From: Eriocheir sinensis
Taxonomy: Eukaryota; Arthropoda; Malacostraca; Decapoda; Varunidae
NCBI RefSeq assembly: GCF_024679095.1
Contig: NW_026112164.1
Coordinates: 1,055,074 to 1,119,073 of the forward strand
Direction of reading: 5' to 3'
DNA: 64,000 nucleotides
Shown: in pieces, positions 34,434 through 46,345 of the stretch
Position numbering within the stretch: position 1 is the stretch's first letter
Layout of the letters: each line of letters opens with the position of its first letter
Notes under the pieces: generated by a model
Databases searched by the model: none
Seen by the model: the letters and a program-made list of their open reading frames with translations, nothing else
What the model was told of the DNA's origin: nothing
Made by a program: the position numbers and the translations under genes

Positions 34434-34786
34434 TCCACGATCCGTTCCTCCTGCAAACACTCGATGAGGAACCTTGCATCTAACGCCTTCTTCCGGACGG
34501 TCCGGCGTCCTCTCTTCACCTTCATCCTCACGAAGCAAGCCGTGTCCAGCCCCGCCACGAGGGCGCGGTTCACGGCGACGCGACACTCTGCAAACTCTTT
34601 GTTCAACGCGGTCACGCACACACAGCTCTCAGGGAGCAGCTCAACGGTCATGAAGATGGCCGAGCGGCGCTGCTTGTGGAAGCAGCAGAGGCCGGGCGCC
34701 TCCTGCTCGGCCGTCAGGTGCAGGGCCGTCACCTTCTTGGAGGCGGGGACCCGCACCCAGCACGCGATGTTCGTCTCGGTGGTCAT
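34388..34786 (-). CDS. Unrecognised ORF upstream of the KH/Ulp1 cluster
   Basis: 132 codons from a true ATG at 34,786 (MTTETNIACWVRV...). The sequence is moderately basic, with alternating hydrophobic residues suggesting beta-strands and a KVKRGRRTVRKK basic patch near residue 88. I do not recognise a family. The stop overlaps the next frame by 46 nt. Near the end lies G-GGA-AAG at 34,433-34,427, and the downstream frame is exactly -1. A TATAAAA lies only 5 nt before the ATG, too close to be a normal core promoter for this start. It could be an independent small protein or the N-terminus of a fused 415-residue product. Confidence 0.6.
   Translation of the reverse strand: MTTETNIACWVRVPASKKVTALHLTAEQEAPGLCCFHKQRRSAIFMTVELLPESCVCVTALNKEFAECRVAVNRALVAGLDTACFVRMKVKRGRRTVRKKALDARFLIECLQEERIVEGKLNLRLILRRFHR
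34427..34433 (-). promoter_or_regulatory. Candidate -1 frameshift heptamer GGGAAAG
   Basis: In the upstream reading frame it is phased G-GGA-AAG, the X-XXY-YYZ pattern of -1 slippery sites. After a -1 slip the next codons are GTT AAA CTT GCG, which is the KH-ORF frame. G in the last position is usually weak, and I see no strong stem after it. A simple one-base loss in a G/A run is an equally good explanation. Confidence 0.45.
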
Positions 34787-34844
34787 TCAGTTTTATACAC
34801 AAGCGCGTCCTCGTATAAGGCAAGGACATACCAATAAAAAAAAT

Positions 34845-35030
34845 TAATGGGTCCGATTTGCCCCAGACCTCGATGAAGTCTGGGATACATCCTTGTAGTG
34901 GTGACGTGTTGTTGCCTTGGTAAAAAAAGGTAAATTTTGTCTGATGTGTCTGAAGGGTTCACAGTGTAGCAGGAAGTGTTCTAAAGTTTCTTCATCTGTG
35001 TTGCACAGCGTGCACTGTGTGTTTTCATTT
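34845..35030 (-). pseudogene. LINE ORF2 C-terminal zinc-knuckle fragment
   Basis: The minus strand reads TQCTLCNTDEETLEHFLLHC, a C-x2-C...H-x4-C module found at the end of many LINE ORF2 proteins. It is followed by FRHIRQNLPFF and, after a frame change in an A/T run, IPDFIEVWGKS. It is only a fragment, abutting the upstream edge of the KH/Ulp1 cluster. Confidence 0.75.
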
Positions 35031-35148
35031 GTGTGTCTGTTTGCCTATTAGTACGCGGTGACTCAATTTGTACTCATATCAGGGAGTCTAAAATATGGAG
35101 TTAAAGGTAAATATGTTGAAGTAAGTGTACTTTGTGGTACCGTGTTTA

Positions 35149-35306
<158 letters not shown>

Positions 35307-35350
35307 TCCTATGTAGTTCATTTGGGTAGGTCTTATTTCCCTTTTTTCCT

Positions 35351-35352
<2 letters not shown>

Positions 35353-35431
<79 letters not shown>
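35353..35431. repeat. (CT)n microsatellite
   Basis: About 39 CT units, followed by cttcctcat words. Confidence 0.97.
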
Positions 35432-35437
<6 letters not shown>

Positions 35438-35567
35438 CCTCATCTTCCTCTTTTTCTTCCTCATCTTCTCATTCGCCTGATGTGTGGGAGTTTTTTTTTT
35501 TTTCTATGTCGTTTTAAGGCTGAGTTTAATGTATTAGTTAACTGTAGAGGGGAGTGGATAGTGTGTG

Positions 35568-35570
<3 letters not shown>

Positions 35571-35655
<85 letters not shown>
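35571..35655. repeat. (GT)n microsatellite
   Basis: About 42 GT units. Confidence 0.97.
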
Positions 35656-35754
35656 TCCGTTTAAAGTTTCAAAGTCGTTTCTGTAAGAAAAAAAAAAGAT
35701 TATAAGAAAACGAGTTCTTGATATCCTTTTCTCAATCTTTTTCTGCTTGTTGTT

Positions 35755-35801
35755 CTTCTTCTCTTTTCTTCTTCTTCTTCTACTTCTTCTTTTTCTTTTT
35801 T

Positions 35802-35837
<36 letters not shown>

Positions 35838-35940
35838 TTCTTCCTCTTTTTCTGCTTCTTCTTCTCCTTCCTTCTCTTCTTCCTCATCTTCCTCTTTTTC
35901 TTCCTCTTCTTTTTCTTTTTCTTCTTTTTCCGCCTCTTCT

Positions 35941-35972
<32 letters not shown>

Positions 35973-36020
35973 TTCCTGTTCTTCTTCTGCCTCTTCTTCT
36001 TCTTCTTCTTCCTCTTCGCT
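35755..36020. repeat. Imperfect (TTC)n tract
   Basis: About 260 bp of TTC/CTC/TTT words. Frames are artefacts. Confidence 0.95.
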
Positions 36021-36239
36021 GCGGCCTTCAGCCTGTCATTAAGGTCACTCATCAATGGCTGCAGATCAAGGGTGAATGGCAGGAGTCAGGCGTAAACATG
36101 TAAATTAATCAGCGTCGTGGCTGCCTGCCGGGGATATTAAATGAAAAATTACCGGAGGAACATAATTAGGTTTGCATTCGTTCCCTGCGCTCACGGGAGA
36201 CAATACAAATGACCCATCTGGCAGAGATCTGAGAGCCTA

Positions 36240-37450
36240 CACGTTACCTACACGTTGCTTTCTGGATGAAGGGAGGCTTGGGTTGTTGTTTTAGAATCGT
36301 TAACAAGAGAACAGAGACGTTATCCCGACATTCGAATCAAAAATCGCTGTATTACCACACAAAAAGAACCCTGAGGAAATAGAGTCTTTGGTCACATTTT
36401 TGAAGCGCTAGCAGTCGGAGTCCATAAGTTATCCTGACATTCGACCCAGAAATCAATGTATTACCGCTAGAAACCGTTCAAAATGAGTCTTGGGTCTTAT
36501 ATTTTGAAGCGAAAGGAAGCAGAGCGCAGAAATTATCCTTAAATTGCATCTGTCACTGGTCACGTCCCACTTAGATTATCGTGTTCTGATCTAAGGGCCT
36601 CCAGGTTACCTCCACGTTGCTATCTGGATGTAGGGAGGCTTGGGTTGAAGTTCTGGAAGCGTTAGCAGTTAGAGCAAAGATGTAAAATGCATCTGCCACT
36701 AGTTAAACCTCACCTCGTTTGTGCCGTTCAGATCTGAGGGGCCTCCAGGTTACCCCTATATTGCTAGCTAGATGAAGGGAAGCTTATGTTGTAATTCTCG
36801 CAGCGTTAGTAACCAAAGCGCAGTAGTTAACTTCAAATTGTACTCGTATCTGCCACCTCGATTATGCTGTATAGATCTGAGGACCTTCAAATTACCTCCA
36901 CGATGCTATCTGGATAAAGGGAGGCTTGGCTTGTAACTCTCACAGCGTTAGTAACCGAAGCGCATTTATTCAGACCTTTGACCCAGAAATAACTTCAATG
37001 GAGACTTGTATTTCTAGAATCGTTAACAACAGGAACATCGACGTTATCCTGAAATTCGACCCAGAAATCACTGCATGACCGCCGGAAACTGCGGTAATAG
37101 AGTCTTGGGTTGTGTTGCTAGCAGCTTTAGCAATCGGAGTACATAAGTTATCCTGACCTTCGACGCAGAAATCACTGTATTGTTGCAAGAAACTGAGCAA
37201 ATAGAGTCTCAGGTCATATTTTTGAAGCGTTAACAATCGGACATAAGTTATCCTGACCTTCGACCCAGAAATCACTGTATTGTTGCAAGAAACTGAGCAA
37301 ATAGAGTCTCAGGTCATATTTTTGAAGCGTTAGCAGTCGGACCACTTAAGTATCCTGACCTTCGACGCATAAATCACTGTATTACCGCAAGAAACTGCGC
37401 AAATTGCGTTTTGGATCTTAGTTCTTGAAGCTTCAGCAACAGGAGCGCAG
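36240..37450. repeat. Diverged tandem repeats, 100-bp and longer units
   Basis: Two interleaved units recur: one with aagttatcctgaccttcgac, cagaaatcactgtattg and tttttgaagcgttagca (exact 100-bp step at 37,145 and 37,245), and one with gatctgagggcctccaggtt, acctccacgttgctatctgg and gaagggaggcttgg. Together they form an old satellite-like block with no conserved frame. Confidence 0.85.
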
Positions 37451-37854
37451 AATTAATCCTTAGAGTATGACAAACTGAAACAAACTGAACTGATAAGTAG
37501 TTGAGGGAAACATCACTAAAAGCTTTGAAAGGAGGTTATATATCGTCACCTTCATAAACAGATCGCCTAAGTCATTATTTTATACTTTACAGGAAATCAG
37601 AAAAGAACTGTCATTATCTCATTTGGGTTAAGGTTTAGGCAGAAATGAAGAGGCCAATTCTAGGACACTCAAACCCTGAATGTCGAAGGCAACTATACAA
37701 AAATGGGCGTCACATGCTGGAAAATTTATGTAGACAGAAACCTGGAAATCGCTGAAAAATGACTTAGGCGATTATTTTATGAGGCTGACGATATGTTTAT
37801 GGATGCGGAGAAAAGCTGCTGAATAACCCACTCCCAGGCGCTGCCATGCGTAGG

Positions 37855-38230
37855 CTGTCCATCTGTCTGGCCCCTCGTAGTCTCCTTATAGTCGTGTGTA
37901 GTATCGTGTGTGTACTCTCAGGAGCTGTAATGTGTGAGCCGTCCGTCTGTCTGGCCCCTCGTAGTCTCCTTATAGTCGTGTGTAGTATCGTGTGTGTACT
38001 CTCAGGAGCTGTAATGTGATCCGTCCTTCTGTCTGGCCTCTCGTAGTCTCCTTATAGTCGTGTGTAGTATCGTGTGTGTACTCTCAGGAGCTGTAATGTG
38101 TGAGCCGTCCGTCTGTCTGGCCCCTCGTAGTCTCCTTATAGTCGTGTGTAGTATCGTGTGTGTACTCTCAGGAGCTGTAATGTGTGAGCCGTCCGTCTGT
38201 CTGGCCGCTTGTAGTCTCCTTAAGCACTGT
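37855..38230. repeat. 84-bp tandem repeat, about 4.5 copies
   Basis: Unit contains gtagtctccttatagtcgtg, tactctcaggagctgtaatg and ccgtccgtctgtctggccc. Copies are nearly identical; one is 2 bp short. Confidence 0.92.
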
Positions 38231-38389
38231 GCATCCCTGTGTGTGTTTGTGTCGCCCCTCTCGTGTTATCGGCGGTCCGCAGTTCCCTTTCAGCGGTGGC
38301 TTGCTGGCAGAGTTGATGGCGTTTGGATTGTCTCTTAATCGCCATCCATTTTTTGCGCTCGACTTTGATTGCTTGAGGTATTAAGGCCT

Positions 38390-38666
<277 letters not shown>

Positions 38667-38719
38667 GCACATACGGGCAAACATTATAAAGTGGTAATCT
38701 GTTTGTTTACCTGAAAAAT

Positions 38720-39480
38720 ATCTGATATATAACAACCCTATGCGATGACTGGTCTGAATGTTCCTCTCTCGACTCTCTAAACTCCTTTCCTATTTGTCTT
38801 TCCCGCCGTAACAAAAGTCGTGGCGCTGCTGCTGCTGTTTGGGTTTGAGGAAAAGCTTCAGGGACTCTGGACCGTGAATGCCTGAGGGCCAGTTTACAGT
38901 CCAATACAGCAAGTTTGTAAGCTCACCAACCAAACATACAATAGGACAAAAAAATTACTTGTATCTCTAAAGTGTTTGGCGGTGATATAAAAAGAGGAAT
39001 TTTGAGGAAACTACACAGGAAAATTTTATTGGTATCTAGTATTGCGTAGAAGTAACGGAGCATTGTGGTGAATATGGTTTGGTTTGGGAGCTTACAGTGA
39101 TTGCGTTGGACTGTGGAGCTGCCCATGAGTGTAGGCCTCGGGAAATGGGTCTCGTATGGAGTATGCTGTTTTTCTTCTTCACTTTGCTGTCTTCTTTGCT
39201 GTATTTAATCGTCTAGTCTGACTGTAATTATAACTGATGTGTTTTCATCCTTTTGGAGACTGTAGACCGTGACTGACAGAGAAGAGGTGAAGGAGTGAGT
39301 CGTTACTAATAAGGTCACGATTATAATGTTTCTATCTCTCTACACTGTTCTTTGCTGTCATGTTCCATTCCAGTTTGATGATAACTACGGTAATTTTTTA
39401 TCCTGTTTCAATGCATACCTGACCTTTTTTGAATTTTGAATCGGTTGTTTTTATAATCGCCATTCCTTCCTTCCTTGTAA
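38720..39480. other. No recognised feature
   Basis: Unique-looking AT-rich DNA with no long frame. The short minus-strand frame at 38,923-39,126 lacks supporting signals. Confidence 0.55.
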
Positions 39481-39992
39481 AACGCCTAAATTGTCTGTGT
39501 CTGTTTCTCAGCTCATCTGTTTCTCTGAATATTTGTCTGTCTGTCTCTCACCTCTCACACATGCACACACGCGCCTTCCTGACGGGCCGAGGCAAGGTGG
39601 TGTGAATGGAGTCCTCGAGCACAGCGTTTCTTTATTCGAGCGTCGCGGCGGGCGGTGGCGAGGTGTTGTCGTGGCGGCAGTGAGGATGGAACACCTGGGC
39701 AATGCATCGCCGGCCTCGCGTCGCCCAGTGGAACTCTGTCGCCGAGGACATATTGCATGCACGCCACACACACGATTCCCAGATGATGTTTTGTATTCCT
39801 AGGGTCTTCGTCGCCTTTTCTTGTTTCATTTCTTTCTCGAGTCATCGTCATTTTTCGCTGGTTCTTTTTTTTAATTCCGTTGTTTATTGGGTGCGGGTTT
39901 CCGAGAAAGTGTTATAGGCAGGTAATTCAGGCGTAAGGCTTCTTTCGAAGGCATTTTTTTATGATCTAAATATTTGATGCTAACCATACATA

Positions 39993-39999
<7 letters not shown>

Positions 40000-40041
<42 letters not shown>
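40000..40041. repeat. (GT)n microsatellite just before the cadherin exon
   Basis: 21 GT units ending about 31 bp before the presumed splice acceptor at 40,070-40,072. Confidence 0.96.
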
Positions 40042-40043
<2 letters not shown>

Positions 40044-40072
40044 ACGTGTAACATTGTGTCGTCTCGTTGCAG

Positions 40073-43000
40073 GTGATGCCCGCCCCCACGTGACATGATG
40101 ACATGATGGCCCAGGGAGCGGGCCGGCGGACGCGGCTGGCCCGCCGCCTCCACGCCCCGCCCCGGACAGGCCACCTCTCAGGCGGCGGCCGCGGCCACCC
40201 TCGCGTCTCTTCCTTCTGGTGCTTCTGCTGGGGCTGCCGTGGCTGTGCTGGAGCGCCGCCGCGGCAGCCAGCCCGAAGTCTCTCAGGTTCCTGAGGGACT
40301 GGTACAATGTTAGCATCTACGAGAACTCGCTGCCCAGGACGCACGTGTCCGGGAAGGAGCTCATGGGCGTGTCCCTCGAGAACCTGCAGCCCACCACCCA
40401 CGTCACGTACACTATAGCTGAAGGGGACACGCACGGCTTCTTCACGGCCGAGTCGGAGGTGGTTGGCGGCGTCGTGGTGCTGCACGTGAGGACAAAAACA
40501 GGGTTACGGGACGTGCTGAACCGTGAGCGGCGGGAGCGGTACAACTTAGTGGTGGAGGCGCAGGCCCGCAGTGCCGTCCGCCGCGGTGCGCCCCTCAAGG
40601 CCAGGGCCAACGTGACGGTGCGGGTGCTAGATACGAACGATAACATACCGTTGTTTTTCCCCACGTCGTACCAGGTGAGTGTGGGCGAGGACGCGGCGCT
40701 CCACACGCCGCTCCTCTCCGTGACGGCCCACGACGCCGACGACGGCATCAACGGCCAGGTCTACTACCTGCTGCAGGACCACACGTCAAACCTGTTCGCC
40801 GTTCACCCGACCAAGGGCGTCCTGAGCATAACACGCCCACTCTCCCACACCTATGGGCGGCCACACAGGATAACAGTCCTCGCCCAGGACCGCGGGCCGC
40901 AGCCACCTAACACGCGGGCCTCCGCCGCGGCGCGAGCCACAGTGGAGGTCCAGGTGTACCAAGTCAACATCCACGCGCCAAGAATCTCGGTGCAGCATCT
41001 GCCCCACGTGGTCGAGCACGCCCACACCCACATATACGCCATCATCAAGGTGGACGACGAGGACGAGGGCGAGAGTGGCCGCGTGGACCAGGTGGTCATC
41101 GTGGCCGGGGACCCCGACAGGCTCTTCAGCGTCACACAGGTCCACGACAAGGAGTACAATCTCGCGGTGCTCAAGCTGCTGGACCGCGAGCTGGCGCCAG
41201 AAGGCTACAACCTAACCATCCAAGCCGTCGACTGTGGGACTCCCTCGCGCAGGACGAGAGTCAGCGTCCACGTCAACATTGCCGACGTCAACGACCACGC
41301 GCCAGTGTTTGCGCGGAAGCAGTACGAGGAGGCGGTGAGCGAGGAGGCGCCGCCCCAAACCCCCGTCGTGCGGGTGGCCGCCTCGGACACGGACCAGGGC
41401 ATCAACGGCAGAGTGCTATTCAGGATCTTGGCAGGGAATGATGACGAAAAATTCTGTATAAACCCTCGCACAGGCCTAATTTCAACGGCTGACTGGCTGG
41501 ACCATGAGCTGACGGCCTACTACACCCTGACGGTGGCGGCGGTGGACCAGGCCAGCAACGCCCTCAGGAAACAGTCCTCGGCCAAGGTTATAATTCGAAT
41601 TCTTGACGCCAACGACAACGCACCTCAGTTCAACACGCCCAACACGGAGGTGACGCTGGACGAGAATGAGCCGAAGGGGTCTTACGTCACACGCATGGTC
41701 GCCACAGATGCAGACTCGGGAGAGAACCGCTTCCTGTCGTACAGTATTGCCAATCTGGACCAAGTTCCCTTCGTGATTGACCCTTTCGACGGGACAGTGC
41801 GAACCTCCGCCATGCTGGACTTTGAGGCCCAGCGAAGAGTCTACACCATCAAAGTTCGTGCGTCGGACTGGGGCACGCCTTTCAAGAGGGAGACGGAGAC
41901 AACAGTGAAGGTAAAGGTTCGTGACGTGAATGACAACCGGCCGCAGTTCGTCGGCGTGGACTGCAGAGGTTGGGTCTCCGTGGACGCCCCAGTCGGCACC
42001 AGTGTTCTTGGTCTCTCGGCTGTGGACCTTGACAACGGAAGCATCATCAGCTACAGGCTACACAATGACATGGACGAAGAGTGCTGGTCCGTTGAGAGCT
42101 CGTCGGGTGTGCTGGCTCTCACGTGTGACCTCAGGAAAGTTGTGATGCCTGGTGACCCGCAAAAGACGTATGTTCTCAATGTGACGGCCACGGACGGTAC
42201 CCACGTGTCTGACCCGACGAGTGTGACGGTCGCGGTGATCACCAAACGCAAAGATGGCCAGGCCGCCCTCAAGCAACACTCCCACGTCGAGTGTCACGAA
42301 ACGGATATAGGATCGAAGGCTGAGGAAGTGGAAGCGGCCGCGGCGGAGAACAACGCCGCCGAGGAACACTACGCCCTGTTGCCGCTGCGCTACGGCTTCA
42401 ACTCCCACCACCAGAGCTCCAGAAAAGTATCCCAGCATCGTCAAGGTCCGCGAGGATGCGAGTATCGGCACCGAGCTGCTGACTGTGGCGGCGAAGGACC
42501 ATGACCGGGGCCACAACGGCCGTGTGGTGTACGCCGGCTCCAGCGGTGACACGGACTCGGTGTTCAAGATAGGCTTTGAAACAGGGGTCTTGAAGGTGGT
42601 GGCTGAGCTTGATCGCGAGAGGACGCCAGAGTATTTCCTTAACATTACTGTGTATGACCTCGGCGTCCCGCACAGGAGTGTGTCAAGGAATCTCACAGTC
42701 AAAGTGGTCGACGTGAATGATAACGCTCCTGAGTTTAATCGTGTGAGCTACAGCCTCCACCTCCCCGAGAACACGCGGAACGGCACCAGCGTGGCTCAGA
42801 TCACTGCCCAGGACGCGGACGAGGGTCTGAACGCCCAGATAACGTACGAGTTGGTGTCGGATGTGGACGAGTTCACGGTTGACAGAACGACTGGCATTGT
42901 GTACATGCTGGGCGGCCTGGACCGTGAGCGGCGGAGTGAGTATGACCTGCGGGTGAGGGCGTGGGACGGCGCGCCCGAACACCCGCAGTCTGCGCTGTCC

Positions 43001-43520
43001 CGGCTCATGGTGACGGTCCTGGACATCAACGACTGTCCGCCAGACTTCGGTGCCGCCCGCAGCCTCAGGGTTGACATCCCGGAGGACCTGCCGCTGGGCG
43101 CGGTGGTGGCGTCCCTGCAGGCCACCGACCCGGACCTAGGCATGGGCGGCCAGCTGACCTACAGCCTCGTCAGCGGCTACGAGTATGTTTTTCGCATCGA
43201 CGAGAAAACCGGCGTCGTGCGCCTCGCCCAACCGCTGGACTTTGAGGCGCGGCAGTCCTACAACGTGACGGTCCGGGCCCAGGACGGCGGCAATCCCGTC
43301 CTGAGCGCTGACGCCAGCCTCTTCGTCCAAGTCCACGACGTGGATGAAAACTTGGGTCCCCCGATGTTCCCCCAGCGCGTGCTGCGGGCCTGGGTCAAGG
43401 AGAACCTGCCCCCCGGCGCTGAGGTCATCACGTTGGAGGCCCGGGACCACGACATTGACCAGCTGCTGTACGCCATCACCGGCGGGGACGGCCAGGGGTA
43501 CTTCTCCGTCGACACGCAAG
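40073..43520 (+). CDS. kug: Fat-like cadherin, giant first coding exon (N-terminal EC repeats)
   Basis: Encodes the N-terminus of a very large adhesion and planar-polarity cadherin of the FAT1/2/3-kugelei group. A signal peptide (RLFLLVLLLGLPWLCW, about 40,200) is followed by about ten extracellular cadherin repeats with Ca-binding motifs: LDTNDN, IADVNDHAP, LDANDNAPQF, VRDVNDNRPQF, VVDVNDNAPEF, LDINDCPPDF. Family-specific wording, such as YSIANLDQVPFVIDPFDGTV and VRASDWGTPFKRE in EC5, places it at the FAT1-type N-terminus. The exon begins after ttgcag (40,072) and ends at caag|gtgagt (43,520), phase 1, like the giant exon of vertebrate FAT1. Two oddities: the only good ATG (40,103) is one frame off the signal peptide, and there is a one-base break at about 42,415-42,422. 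Otherwise about 1,100 codons are open, so assembly error is likelier than decay. Confidence 0.93.
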
Positions 43521-43526
43521 GTGAGT
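43521..43526 (+). promoter_or_regulatory. Splice donor of the cadherin exon
   Basis: AAG|GTGAGT matches the consensus. In-frame translation past it soon stops (GEYPFH then stop), as expected for intron. Confidence 0.9.
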
Positions 43527-43619
43527 ACCCATTTCATTGACTTGTGGTAGCTGTCAGCAACATTCCAACCTTTGTGGCTCACCGACAAGCCTGTGCTATT
43601 TGCAGAGTTGAAATTCATG

Positions 43620-44330
43620 CGGTGAAAATAACTCCATTATGGGTTTTATATGAATGATGAGTGAATGCTTAGATAAAGATAAGAGTGTATGTAATAAGTG
43701 AAAGGGGCACGTTAAGAAGCCTGTAGTCACGCTGCCGCCTCCCCGGCGTGCCCGCGCGGCCCCATGATGGACCGTTCATGCGGGCCGGGGCCAAATCTTC
43801 CAGGCTCCGCGGCCCCTAAAGTTGTAATCCTCGAACTGAACCAAAACTCTTTACATACATCTTGCGTATTTATTTCGCGGAAGTTAATATCTTCCTCGGA
43901 TAAAATGGAGACTTTTGGCTTCGCTTTGGCTTTGCGTTGCTTTCCCCCAAAAGAATGAAAGAATCGTTCTCGTAAAAGGGAGAAATTCAATTAGTAGCCT
44001 TAATGGAACGGTGTTTAGAGCCTCAGAGAAACCACGCGACGTACTTGGAGAGACGTAACATGTAAAAGCAAGAAAGAGGTAGATAACGGAGATACAAACA
44101 CATAGATAAATAGATAGGTCGATAAATAGAGAAGGGGGGCAGCCAACAGTGAAGGGGATGGAGCGGCGTCGGGAGGGGAGGGCCGCAGCGAGGGAGGTGC
44201 AGCCGCTGTATCTGTCTGGCACGTCTGAAGTTAAGGCGCCGCACCTCACCGTATGCACCGACCTTCATCACGGCCGTGTTTACCCAGCCCCGCCGCGAGT
44301 GTTACGGCGGCGGGCGGTACTTTCAGGCGG
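43620..44330. other. Intronic DNA without recognised feature
   Basis: No repeat or frame of note apart from short AT-rich gata runs at 44,080-44,135. Confidence 0.5.
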
Positions 44331-44334
44331 CCAA

Positions 44335-44790
44335 GGAAGGGAAGAAAGAAGAACGGGAAGACAAACAGGACATTGAGGATACCGTCAGTGTATTACGCTA
44401 AGGAAGGGAAGACAGGGAGGAAAGGAGAACGGGAAGACAAACAGGACATTGAGGATACCGTCAGTGTATTACGCCAAGGAAGGGAAGACAGGGAGGAAAG
44501 GAGAACGGGAAGACAAACAGGACATTGAGGATACCGTCAGTGTATTACGCTAAGGAAGGGAAGACAGGGAGGAAAGGAGAACGGGAAGACAAACACAACA
44601 GTAAAGTCCATTCCGTCAGTCCATTGCTTTTGCTCGCCAAGGAAGGGAAGACAGTTGGAAATGTAAAACGCGAAGACAAAAGTAACATCTAGAAAACCGT
44701 CAGTCCATTGCTTTTTTCTCGCCAAGGAAGGAAGACAGTAAAGAGAATGGAGCGTCAGGCGCGAAGACAAACAAAGCTTTAAAGAAACCG
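44335..44790. repeat. 76-bp tandem repeat, about 5 copies
   Basis: Unit contains aaggaagggaagacaggga, gaacgggaagacaaac and accgtcagtgtattacgc. Exact 76-bp steps at 44,400, 44,476 and 44,552; later copies diverge. Confidence 0.92.
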
Positions 44791-45059
44791 TCGTTGAAAT
44801 GCCTCCTTCCACGGACACAGAAGAAGCAGTGACACTTAATCGTACAAGCTATACTATTACGAAGAATATGAAAGGAAATATAGCGTTGATTTTCCCGTTA
44901 TAGATTCACAGCGAGGTTTTGGCAGCATTTATTGTGTGTGATAGAAAACTTGTCTACCTAACATTTAGTATTCGAGGACACAGAATATTTTAGTTACAGA
45001 TAAAATTACGCAATCATATGAGTGTTGCTACTTCAGTTTCGCAGTAACAATCGACAACA

Positions 45060-45060
<1 letters not shown>

Positions 45061-45132
<72 letters not shown>

Positions 45133-45226
45133 TATGTATCCGTCTGTTTGTTTGTCGATCGGTCGGTCAGTCAGTCATTCAGCCAGTCAGTCACTCACTC
45201 ACTCAACCAGTCAGTCAGGCAGTTAG

Positions 45227-45325
<99 letters not shown>

Positions 45326-45411
45326 CCGTCTGTTTGTTTGTCGATCGGTCGGTCAGTCAGTCATTCAGACAGTCAGTCACTCACTCACTCAACCAGTCAG
45401 TCAGTCAGTTA

Positions 45412-45480
<69 letters not shown>
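45061..45480. repeat. Three (GT)n arrays alternating with a CAGT/CACT-rich linker
   Basis: The linker atccgtctgtttgtttgtcg...gtcagtcattcag...cactcactcactcaacc occurs twice, nearly identical, each flanked by (GT)n. The arrays are about 35, 48 and 33 units. Confidence 0.95.
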
Positions 45481-45689
45481 CAAGCAAGGGGGAGGCTGTC
45501 CGTGTTATTACCGTCGTTCCCTGTCTGGGTTCGTTCCAGTTTGTGACATTTTTCTCGTTCGTTAAGCGCCGCCTCGCCTGCTCCCCGACACACCGGCGTT
45601 AAAGTCGGCCTCGCGAGAAGCTGTTGGATGCTGCTGCTTCTGCCCGGCCACACCAACCCACGCCTGCTCTGAGTCTCATGACCTTGTGG

Positions 45690-45870
45690 ACCACATTCTC
45701 AAACGTTTAAGAGCATACACTCCCACATTTGATAAGGCTTTCGTAGGGGTTGTGTTAGTGTCTCAATGGGTAGTTTTATTCGACTAGTGATAGACAGTAA
45801 ATAAGATAGTAAATAATTAGTAAATAAGATAGTAAATAAGTAAAGCCCATATTCTTAAACCCTCCGGGCC
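45690..45870 (+). mobile_element. Family A element copy
   Basis: Starts cattctcaaacgtttaagag and includes ataaggctttcgtagggg and gactagtgatag, then a short agtaaataagat repeat and a second terminus-like cccatattcttaaac. Confidence 0.65.
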
Positions 45871-45879
45871 TTTTTTTTT

Positions 45880-46195
45880 TTTTTTTACGTCGCGGCCTAT
45901 TGCGCCGGTAGGCTTTTTCCCGGTGGGGCCTGATGGTCGGCCCAGCCCGTTCTGGCGCAGGCGAGTGTTTATAGTTGCGCCATCTTGTATTGGCTCATGC
46001 TGCCCTCCCGGAGCTCATTTTTAATCCTAGAATCTAAAGTCCGGGTTGATAGGTGGTCTTCTGGACAGCATGTGGGTAGTTTTTAAGCCACTCGGCGGCG
46101 GCTGAAAAATCCCAGCTTGGTAGCACCGGGCGGGGATTGAACTCGCGTCCTCCTGAACGCGGCGCCGTCACTATGTCGACTCAGCCACGGCTCTC
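45880..46195 (-). mobile_element. SINE family 1 copy
   Basis: Minus-strand copy with A-tail (T-run at 45,871-45,886), 3' end region tattgcgccggtaggc, body gcccgttctggcgcaggcga, and head with B-box relic (complement of ggggattgaactcgcgtcc). Confidence 0.82.
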
Positions 46196-46199
46196 TTGC

Positions 46200-46345
46200 T
46201 CTCTTGGACAGAGTGGAGTCTAAGGCTATTCGTCTCATCAACTCCCCTCCTCTTACGGGCAGTCTTTTGACTCCTAAGTTCCGCCGCAATGTTGCATCAT
46301 CGAGGAAATTAAGAGAAAAGGTTACAAAAACAGCTTGGGTGCCGT
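46200..46345 (+). pseudogene. LINE ORF2 fragment
   Basis: The plus strand encodes DRVESKAIRLINSPPLTGSL and PKFRRNVASS. This is collinear with the post-RT segment of the LINE at 14,846-15,535. It is joined directly to the SINE at its left. Confidence 0.8.

Noticed and set aside
39508..39851. Overlapping frames of about 100 codons on both strands
   Set aside because: Low-information Arg/Pro-rich translations of GC-rich DNA with no recognised domain or splice pattern.
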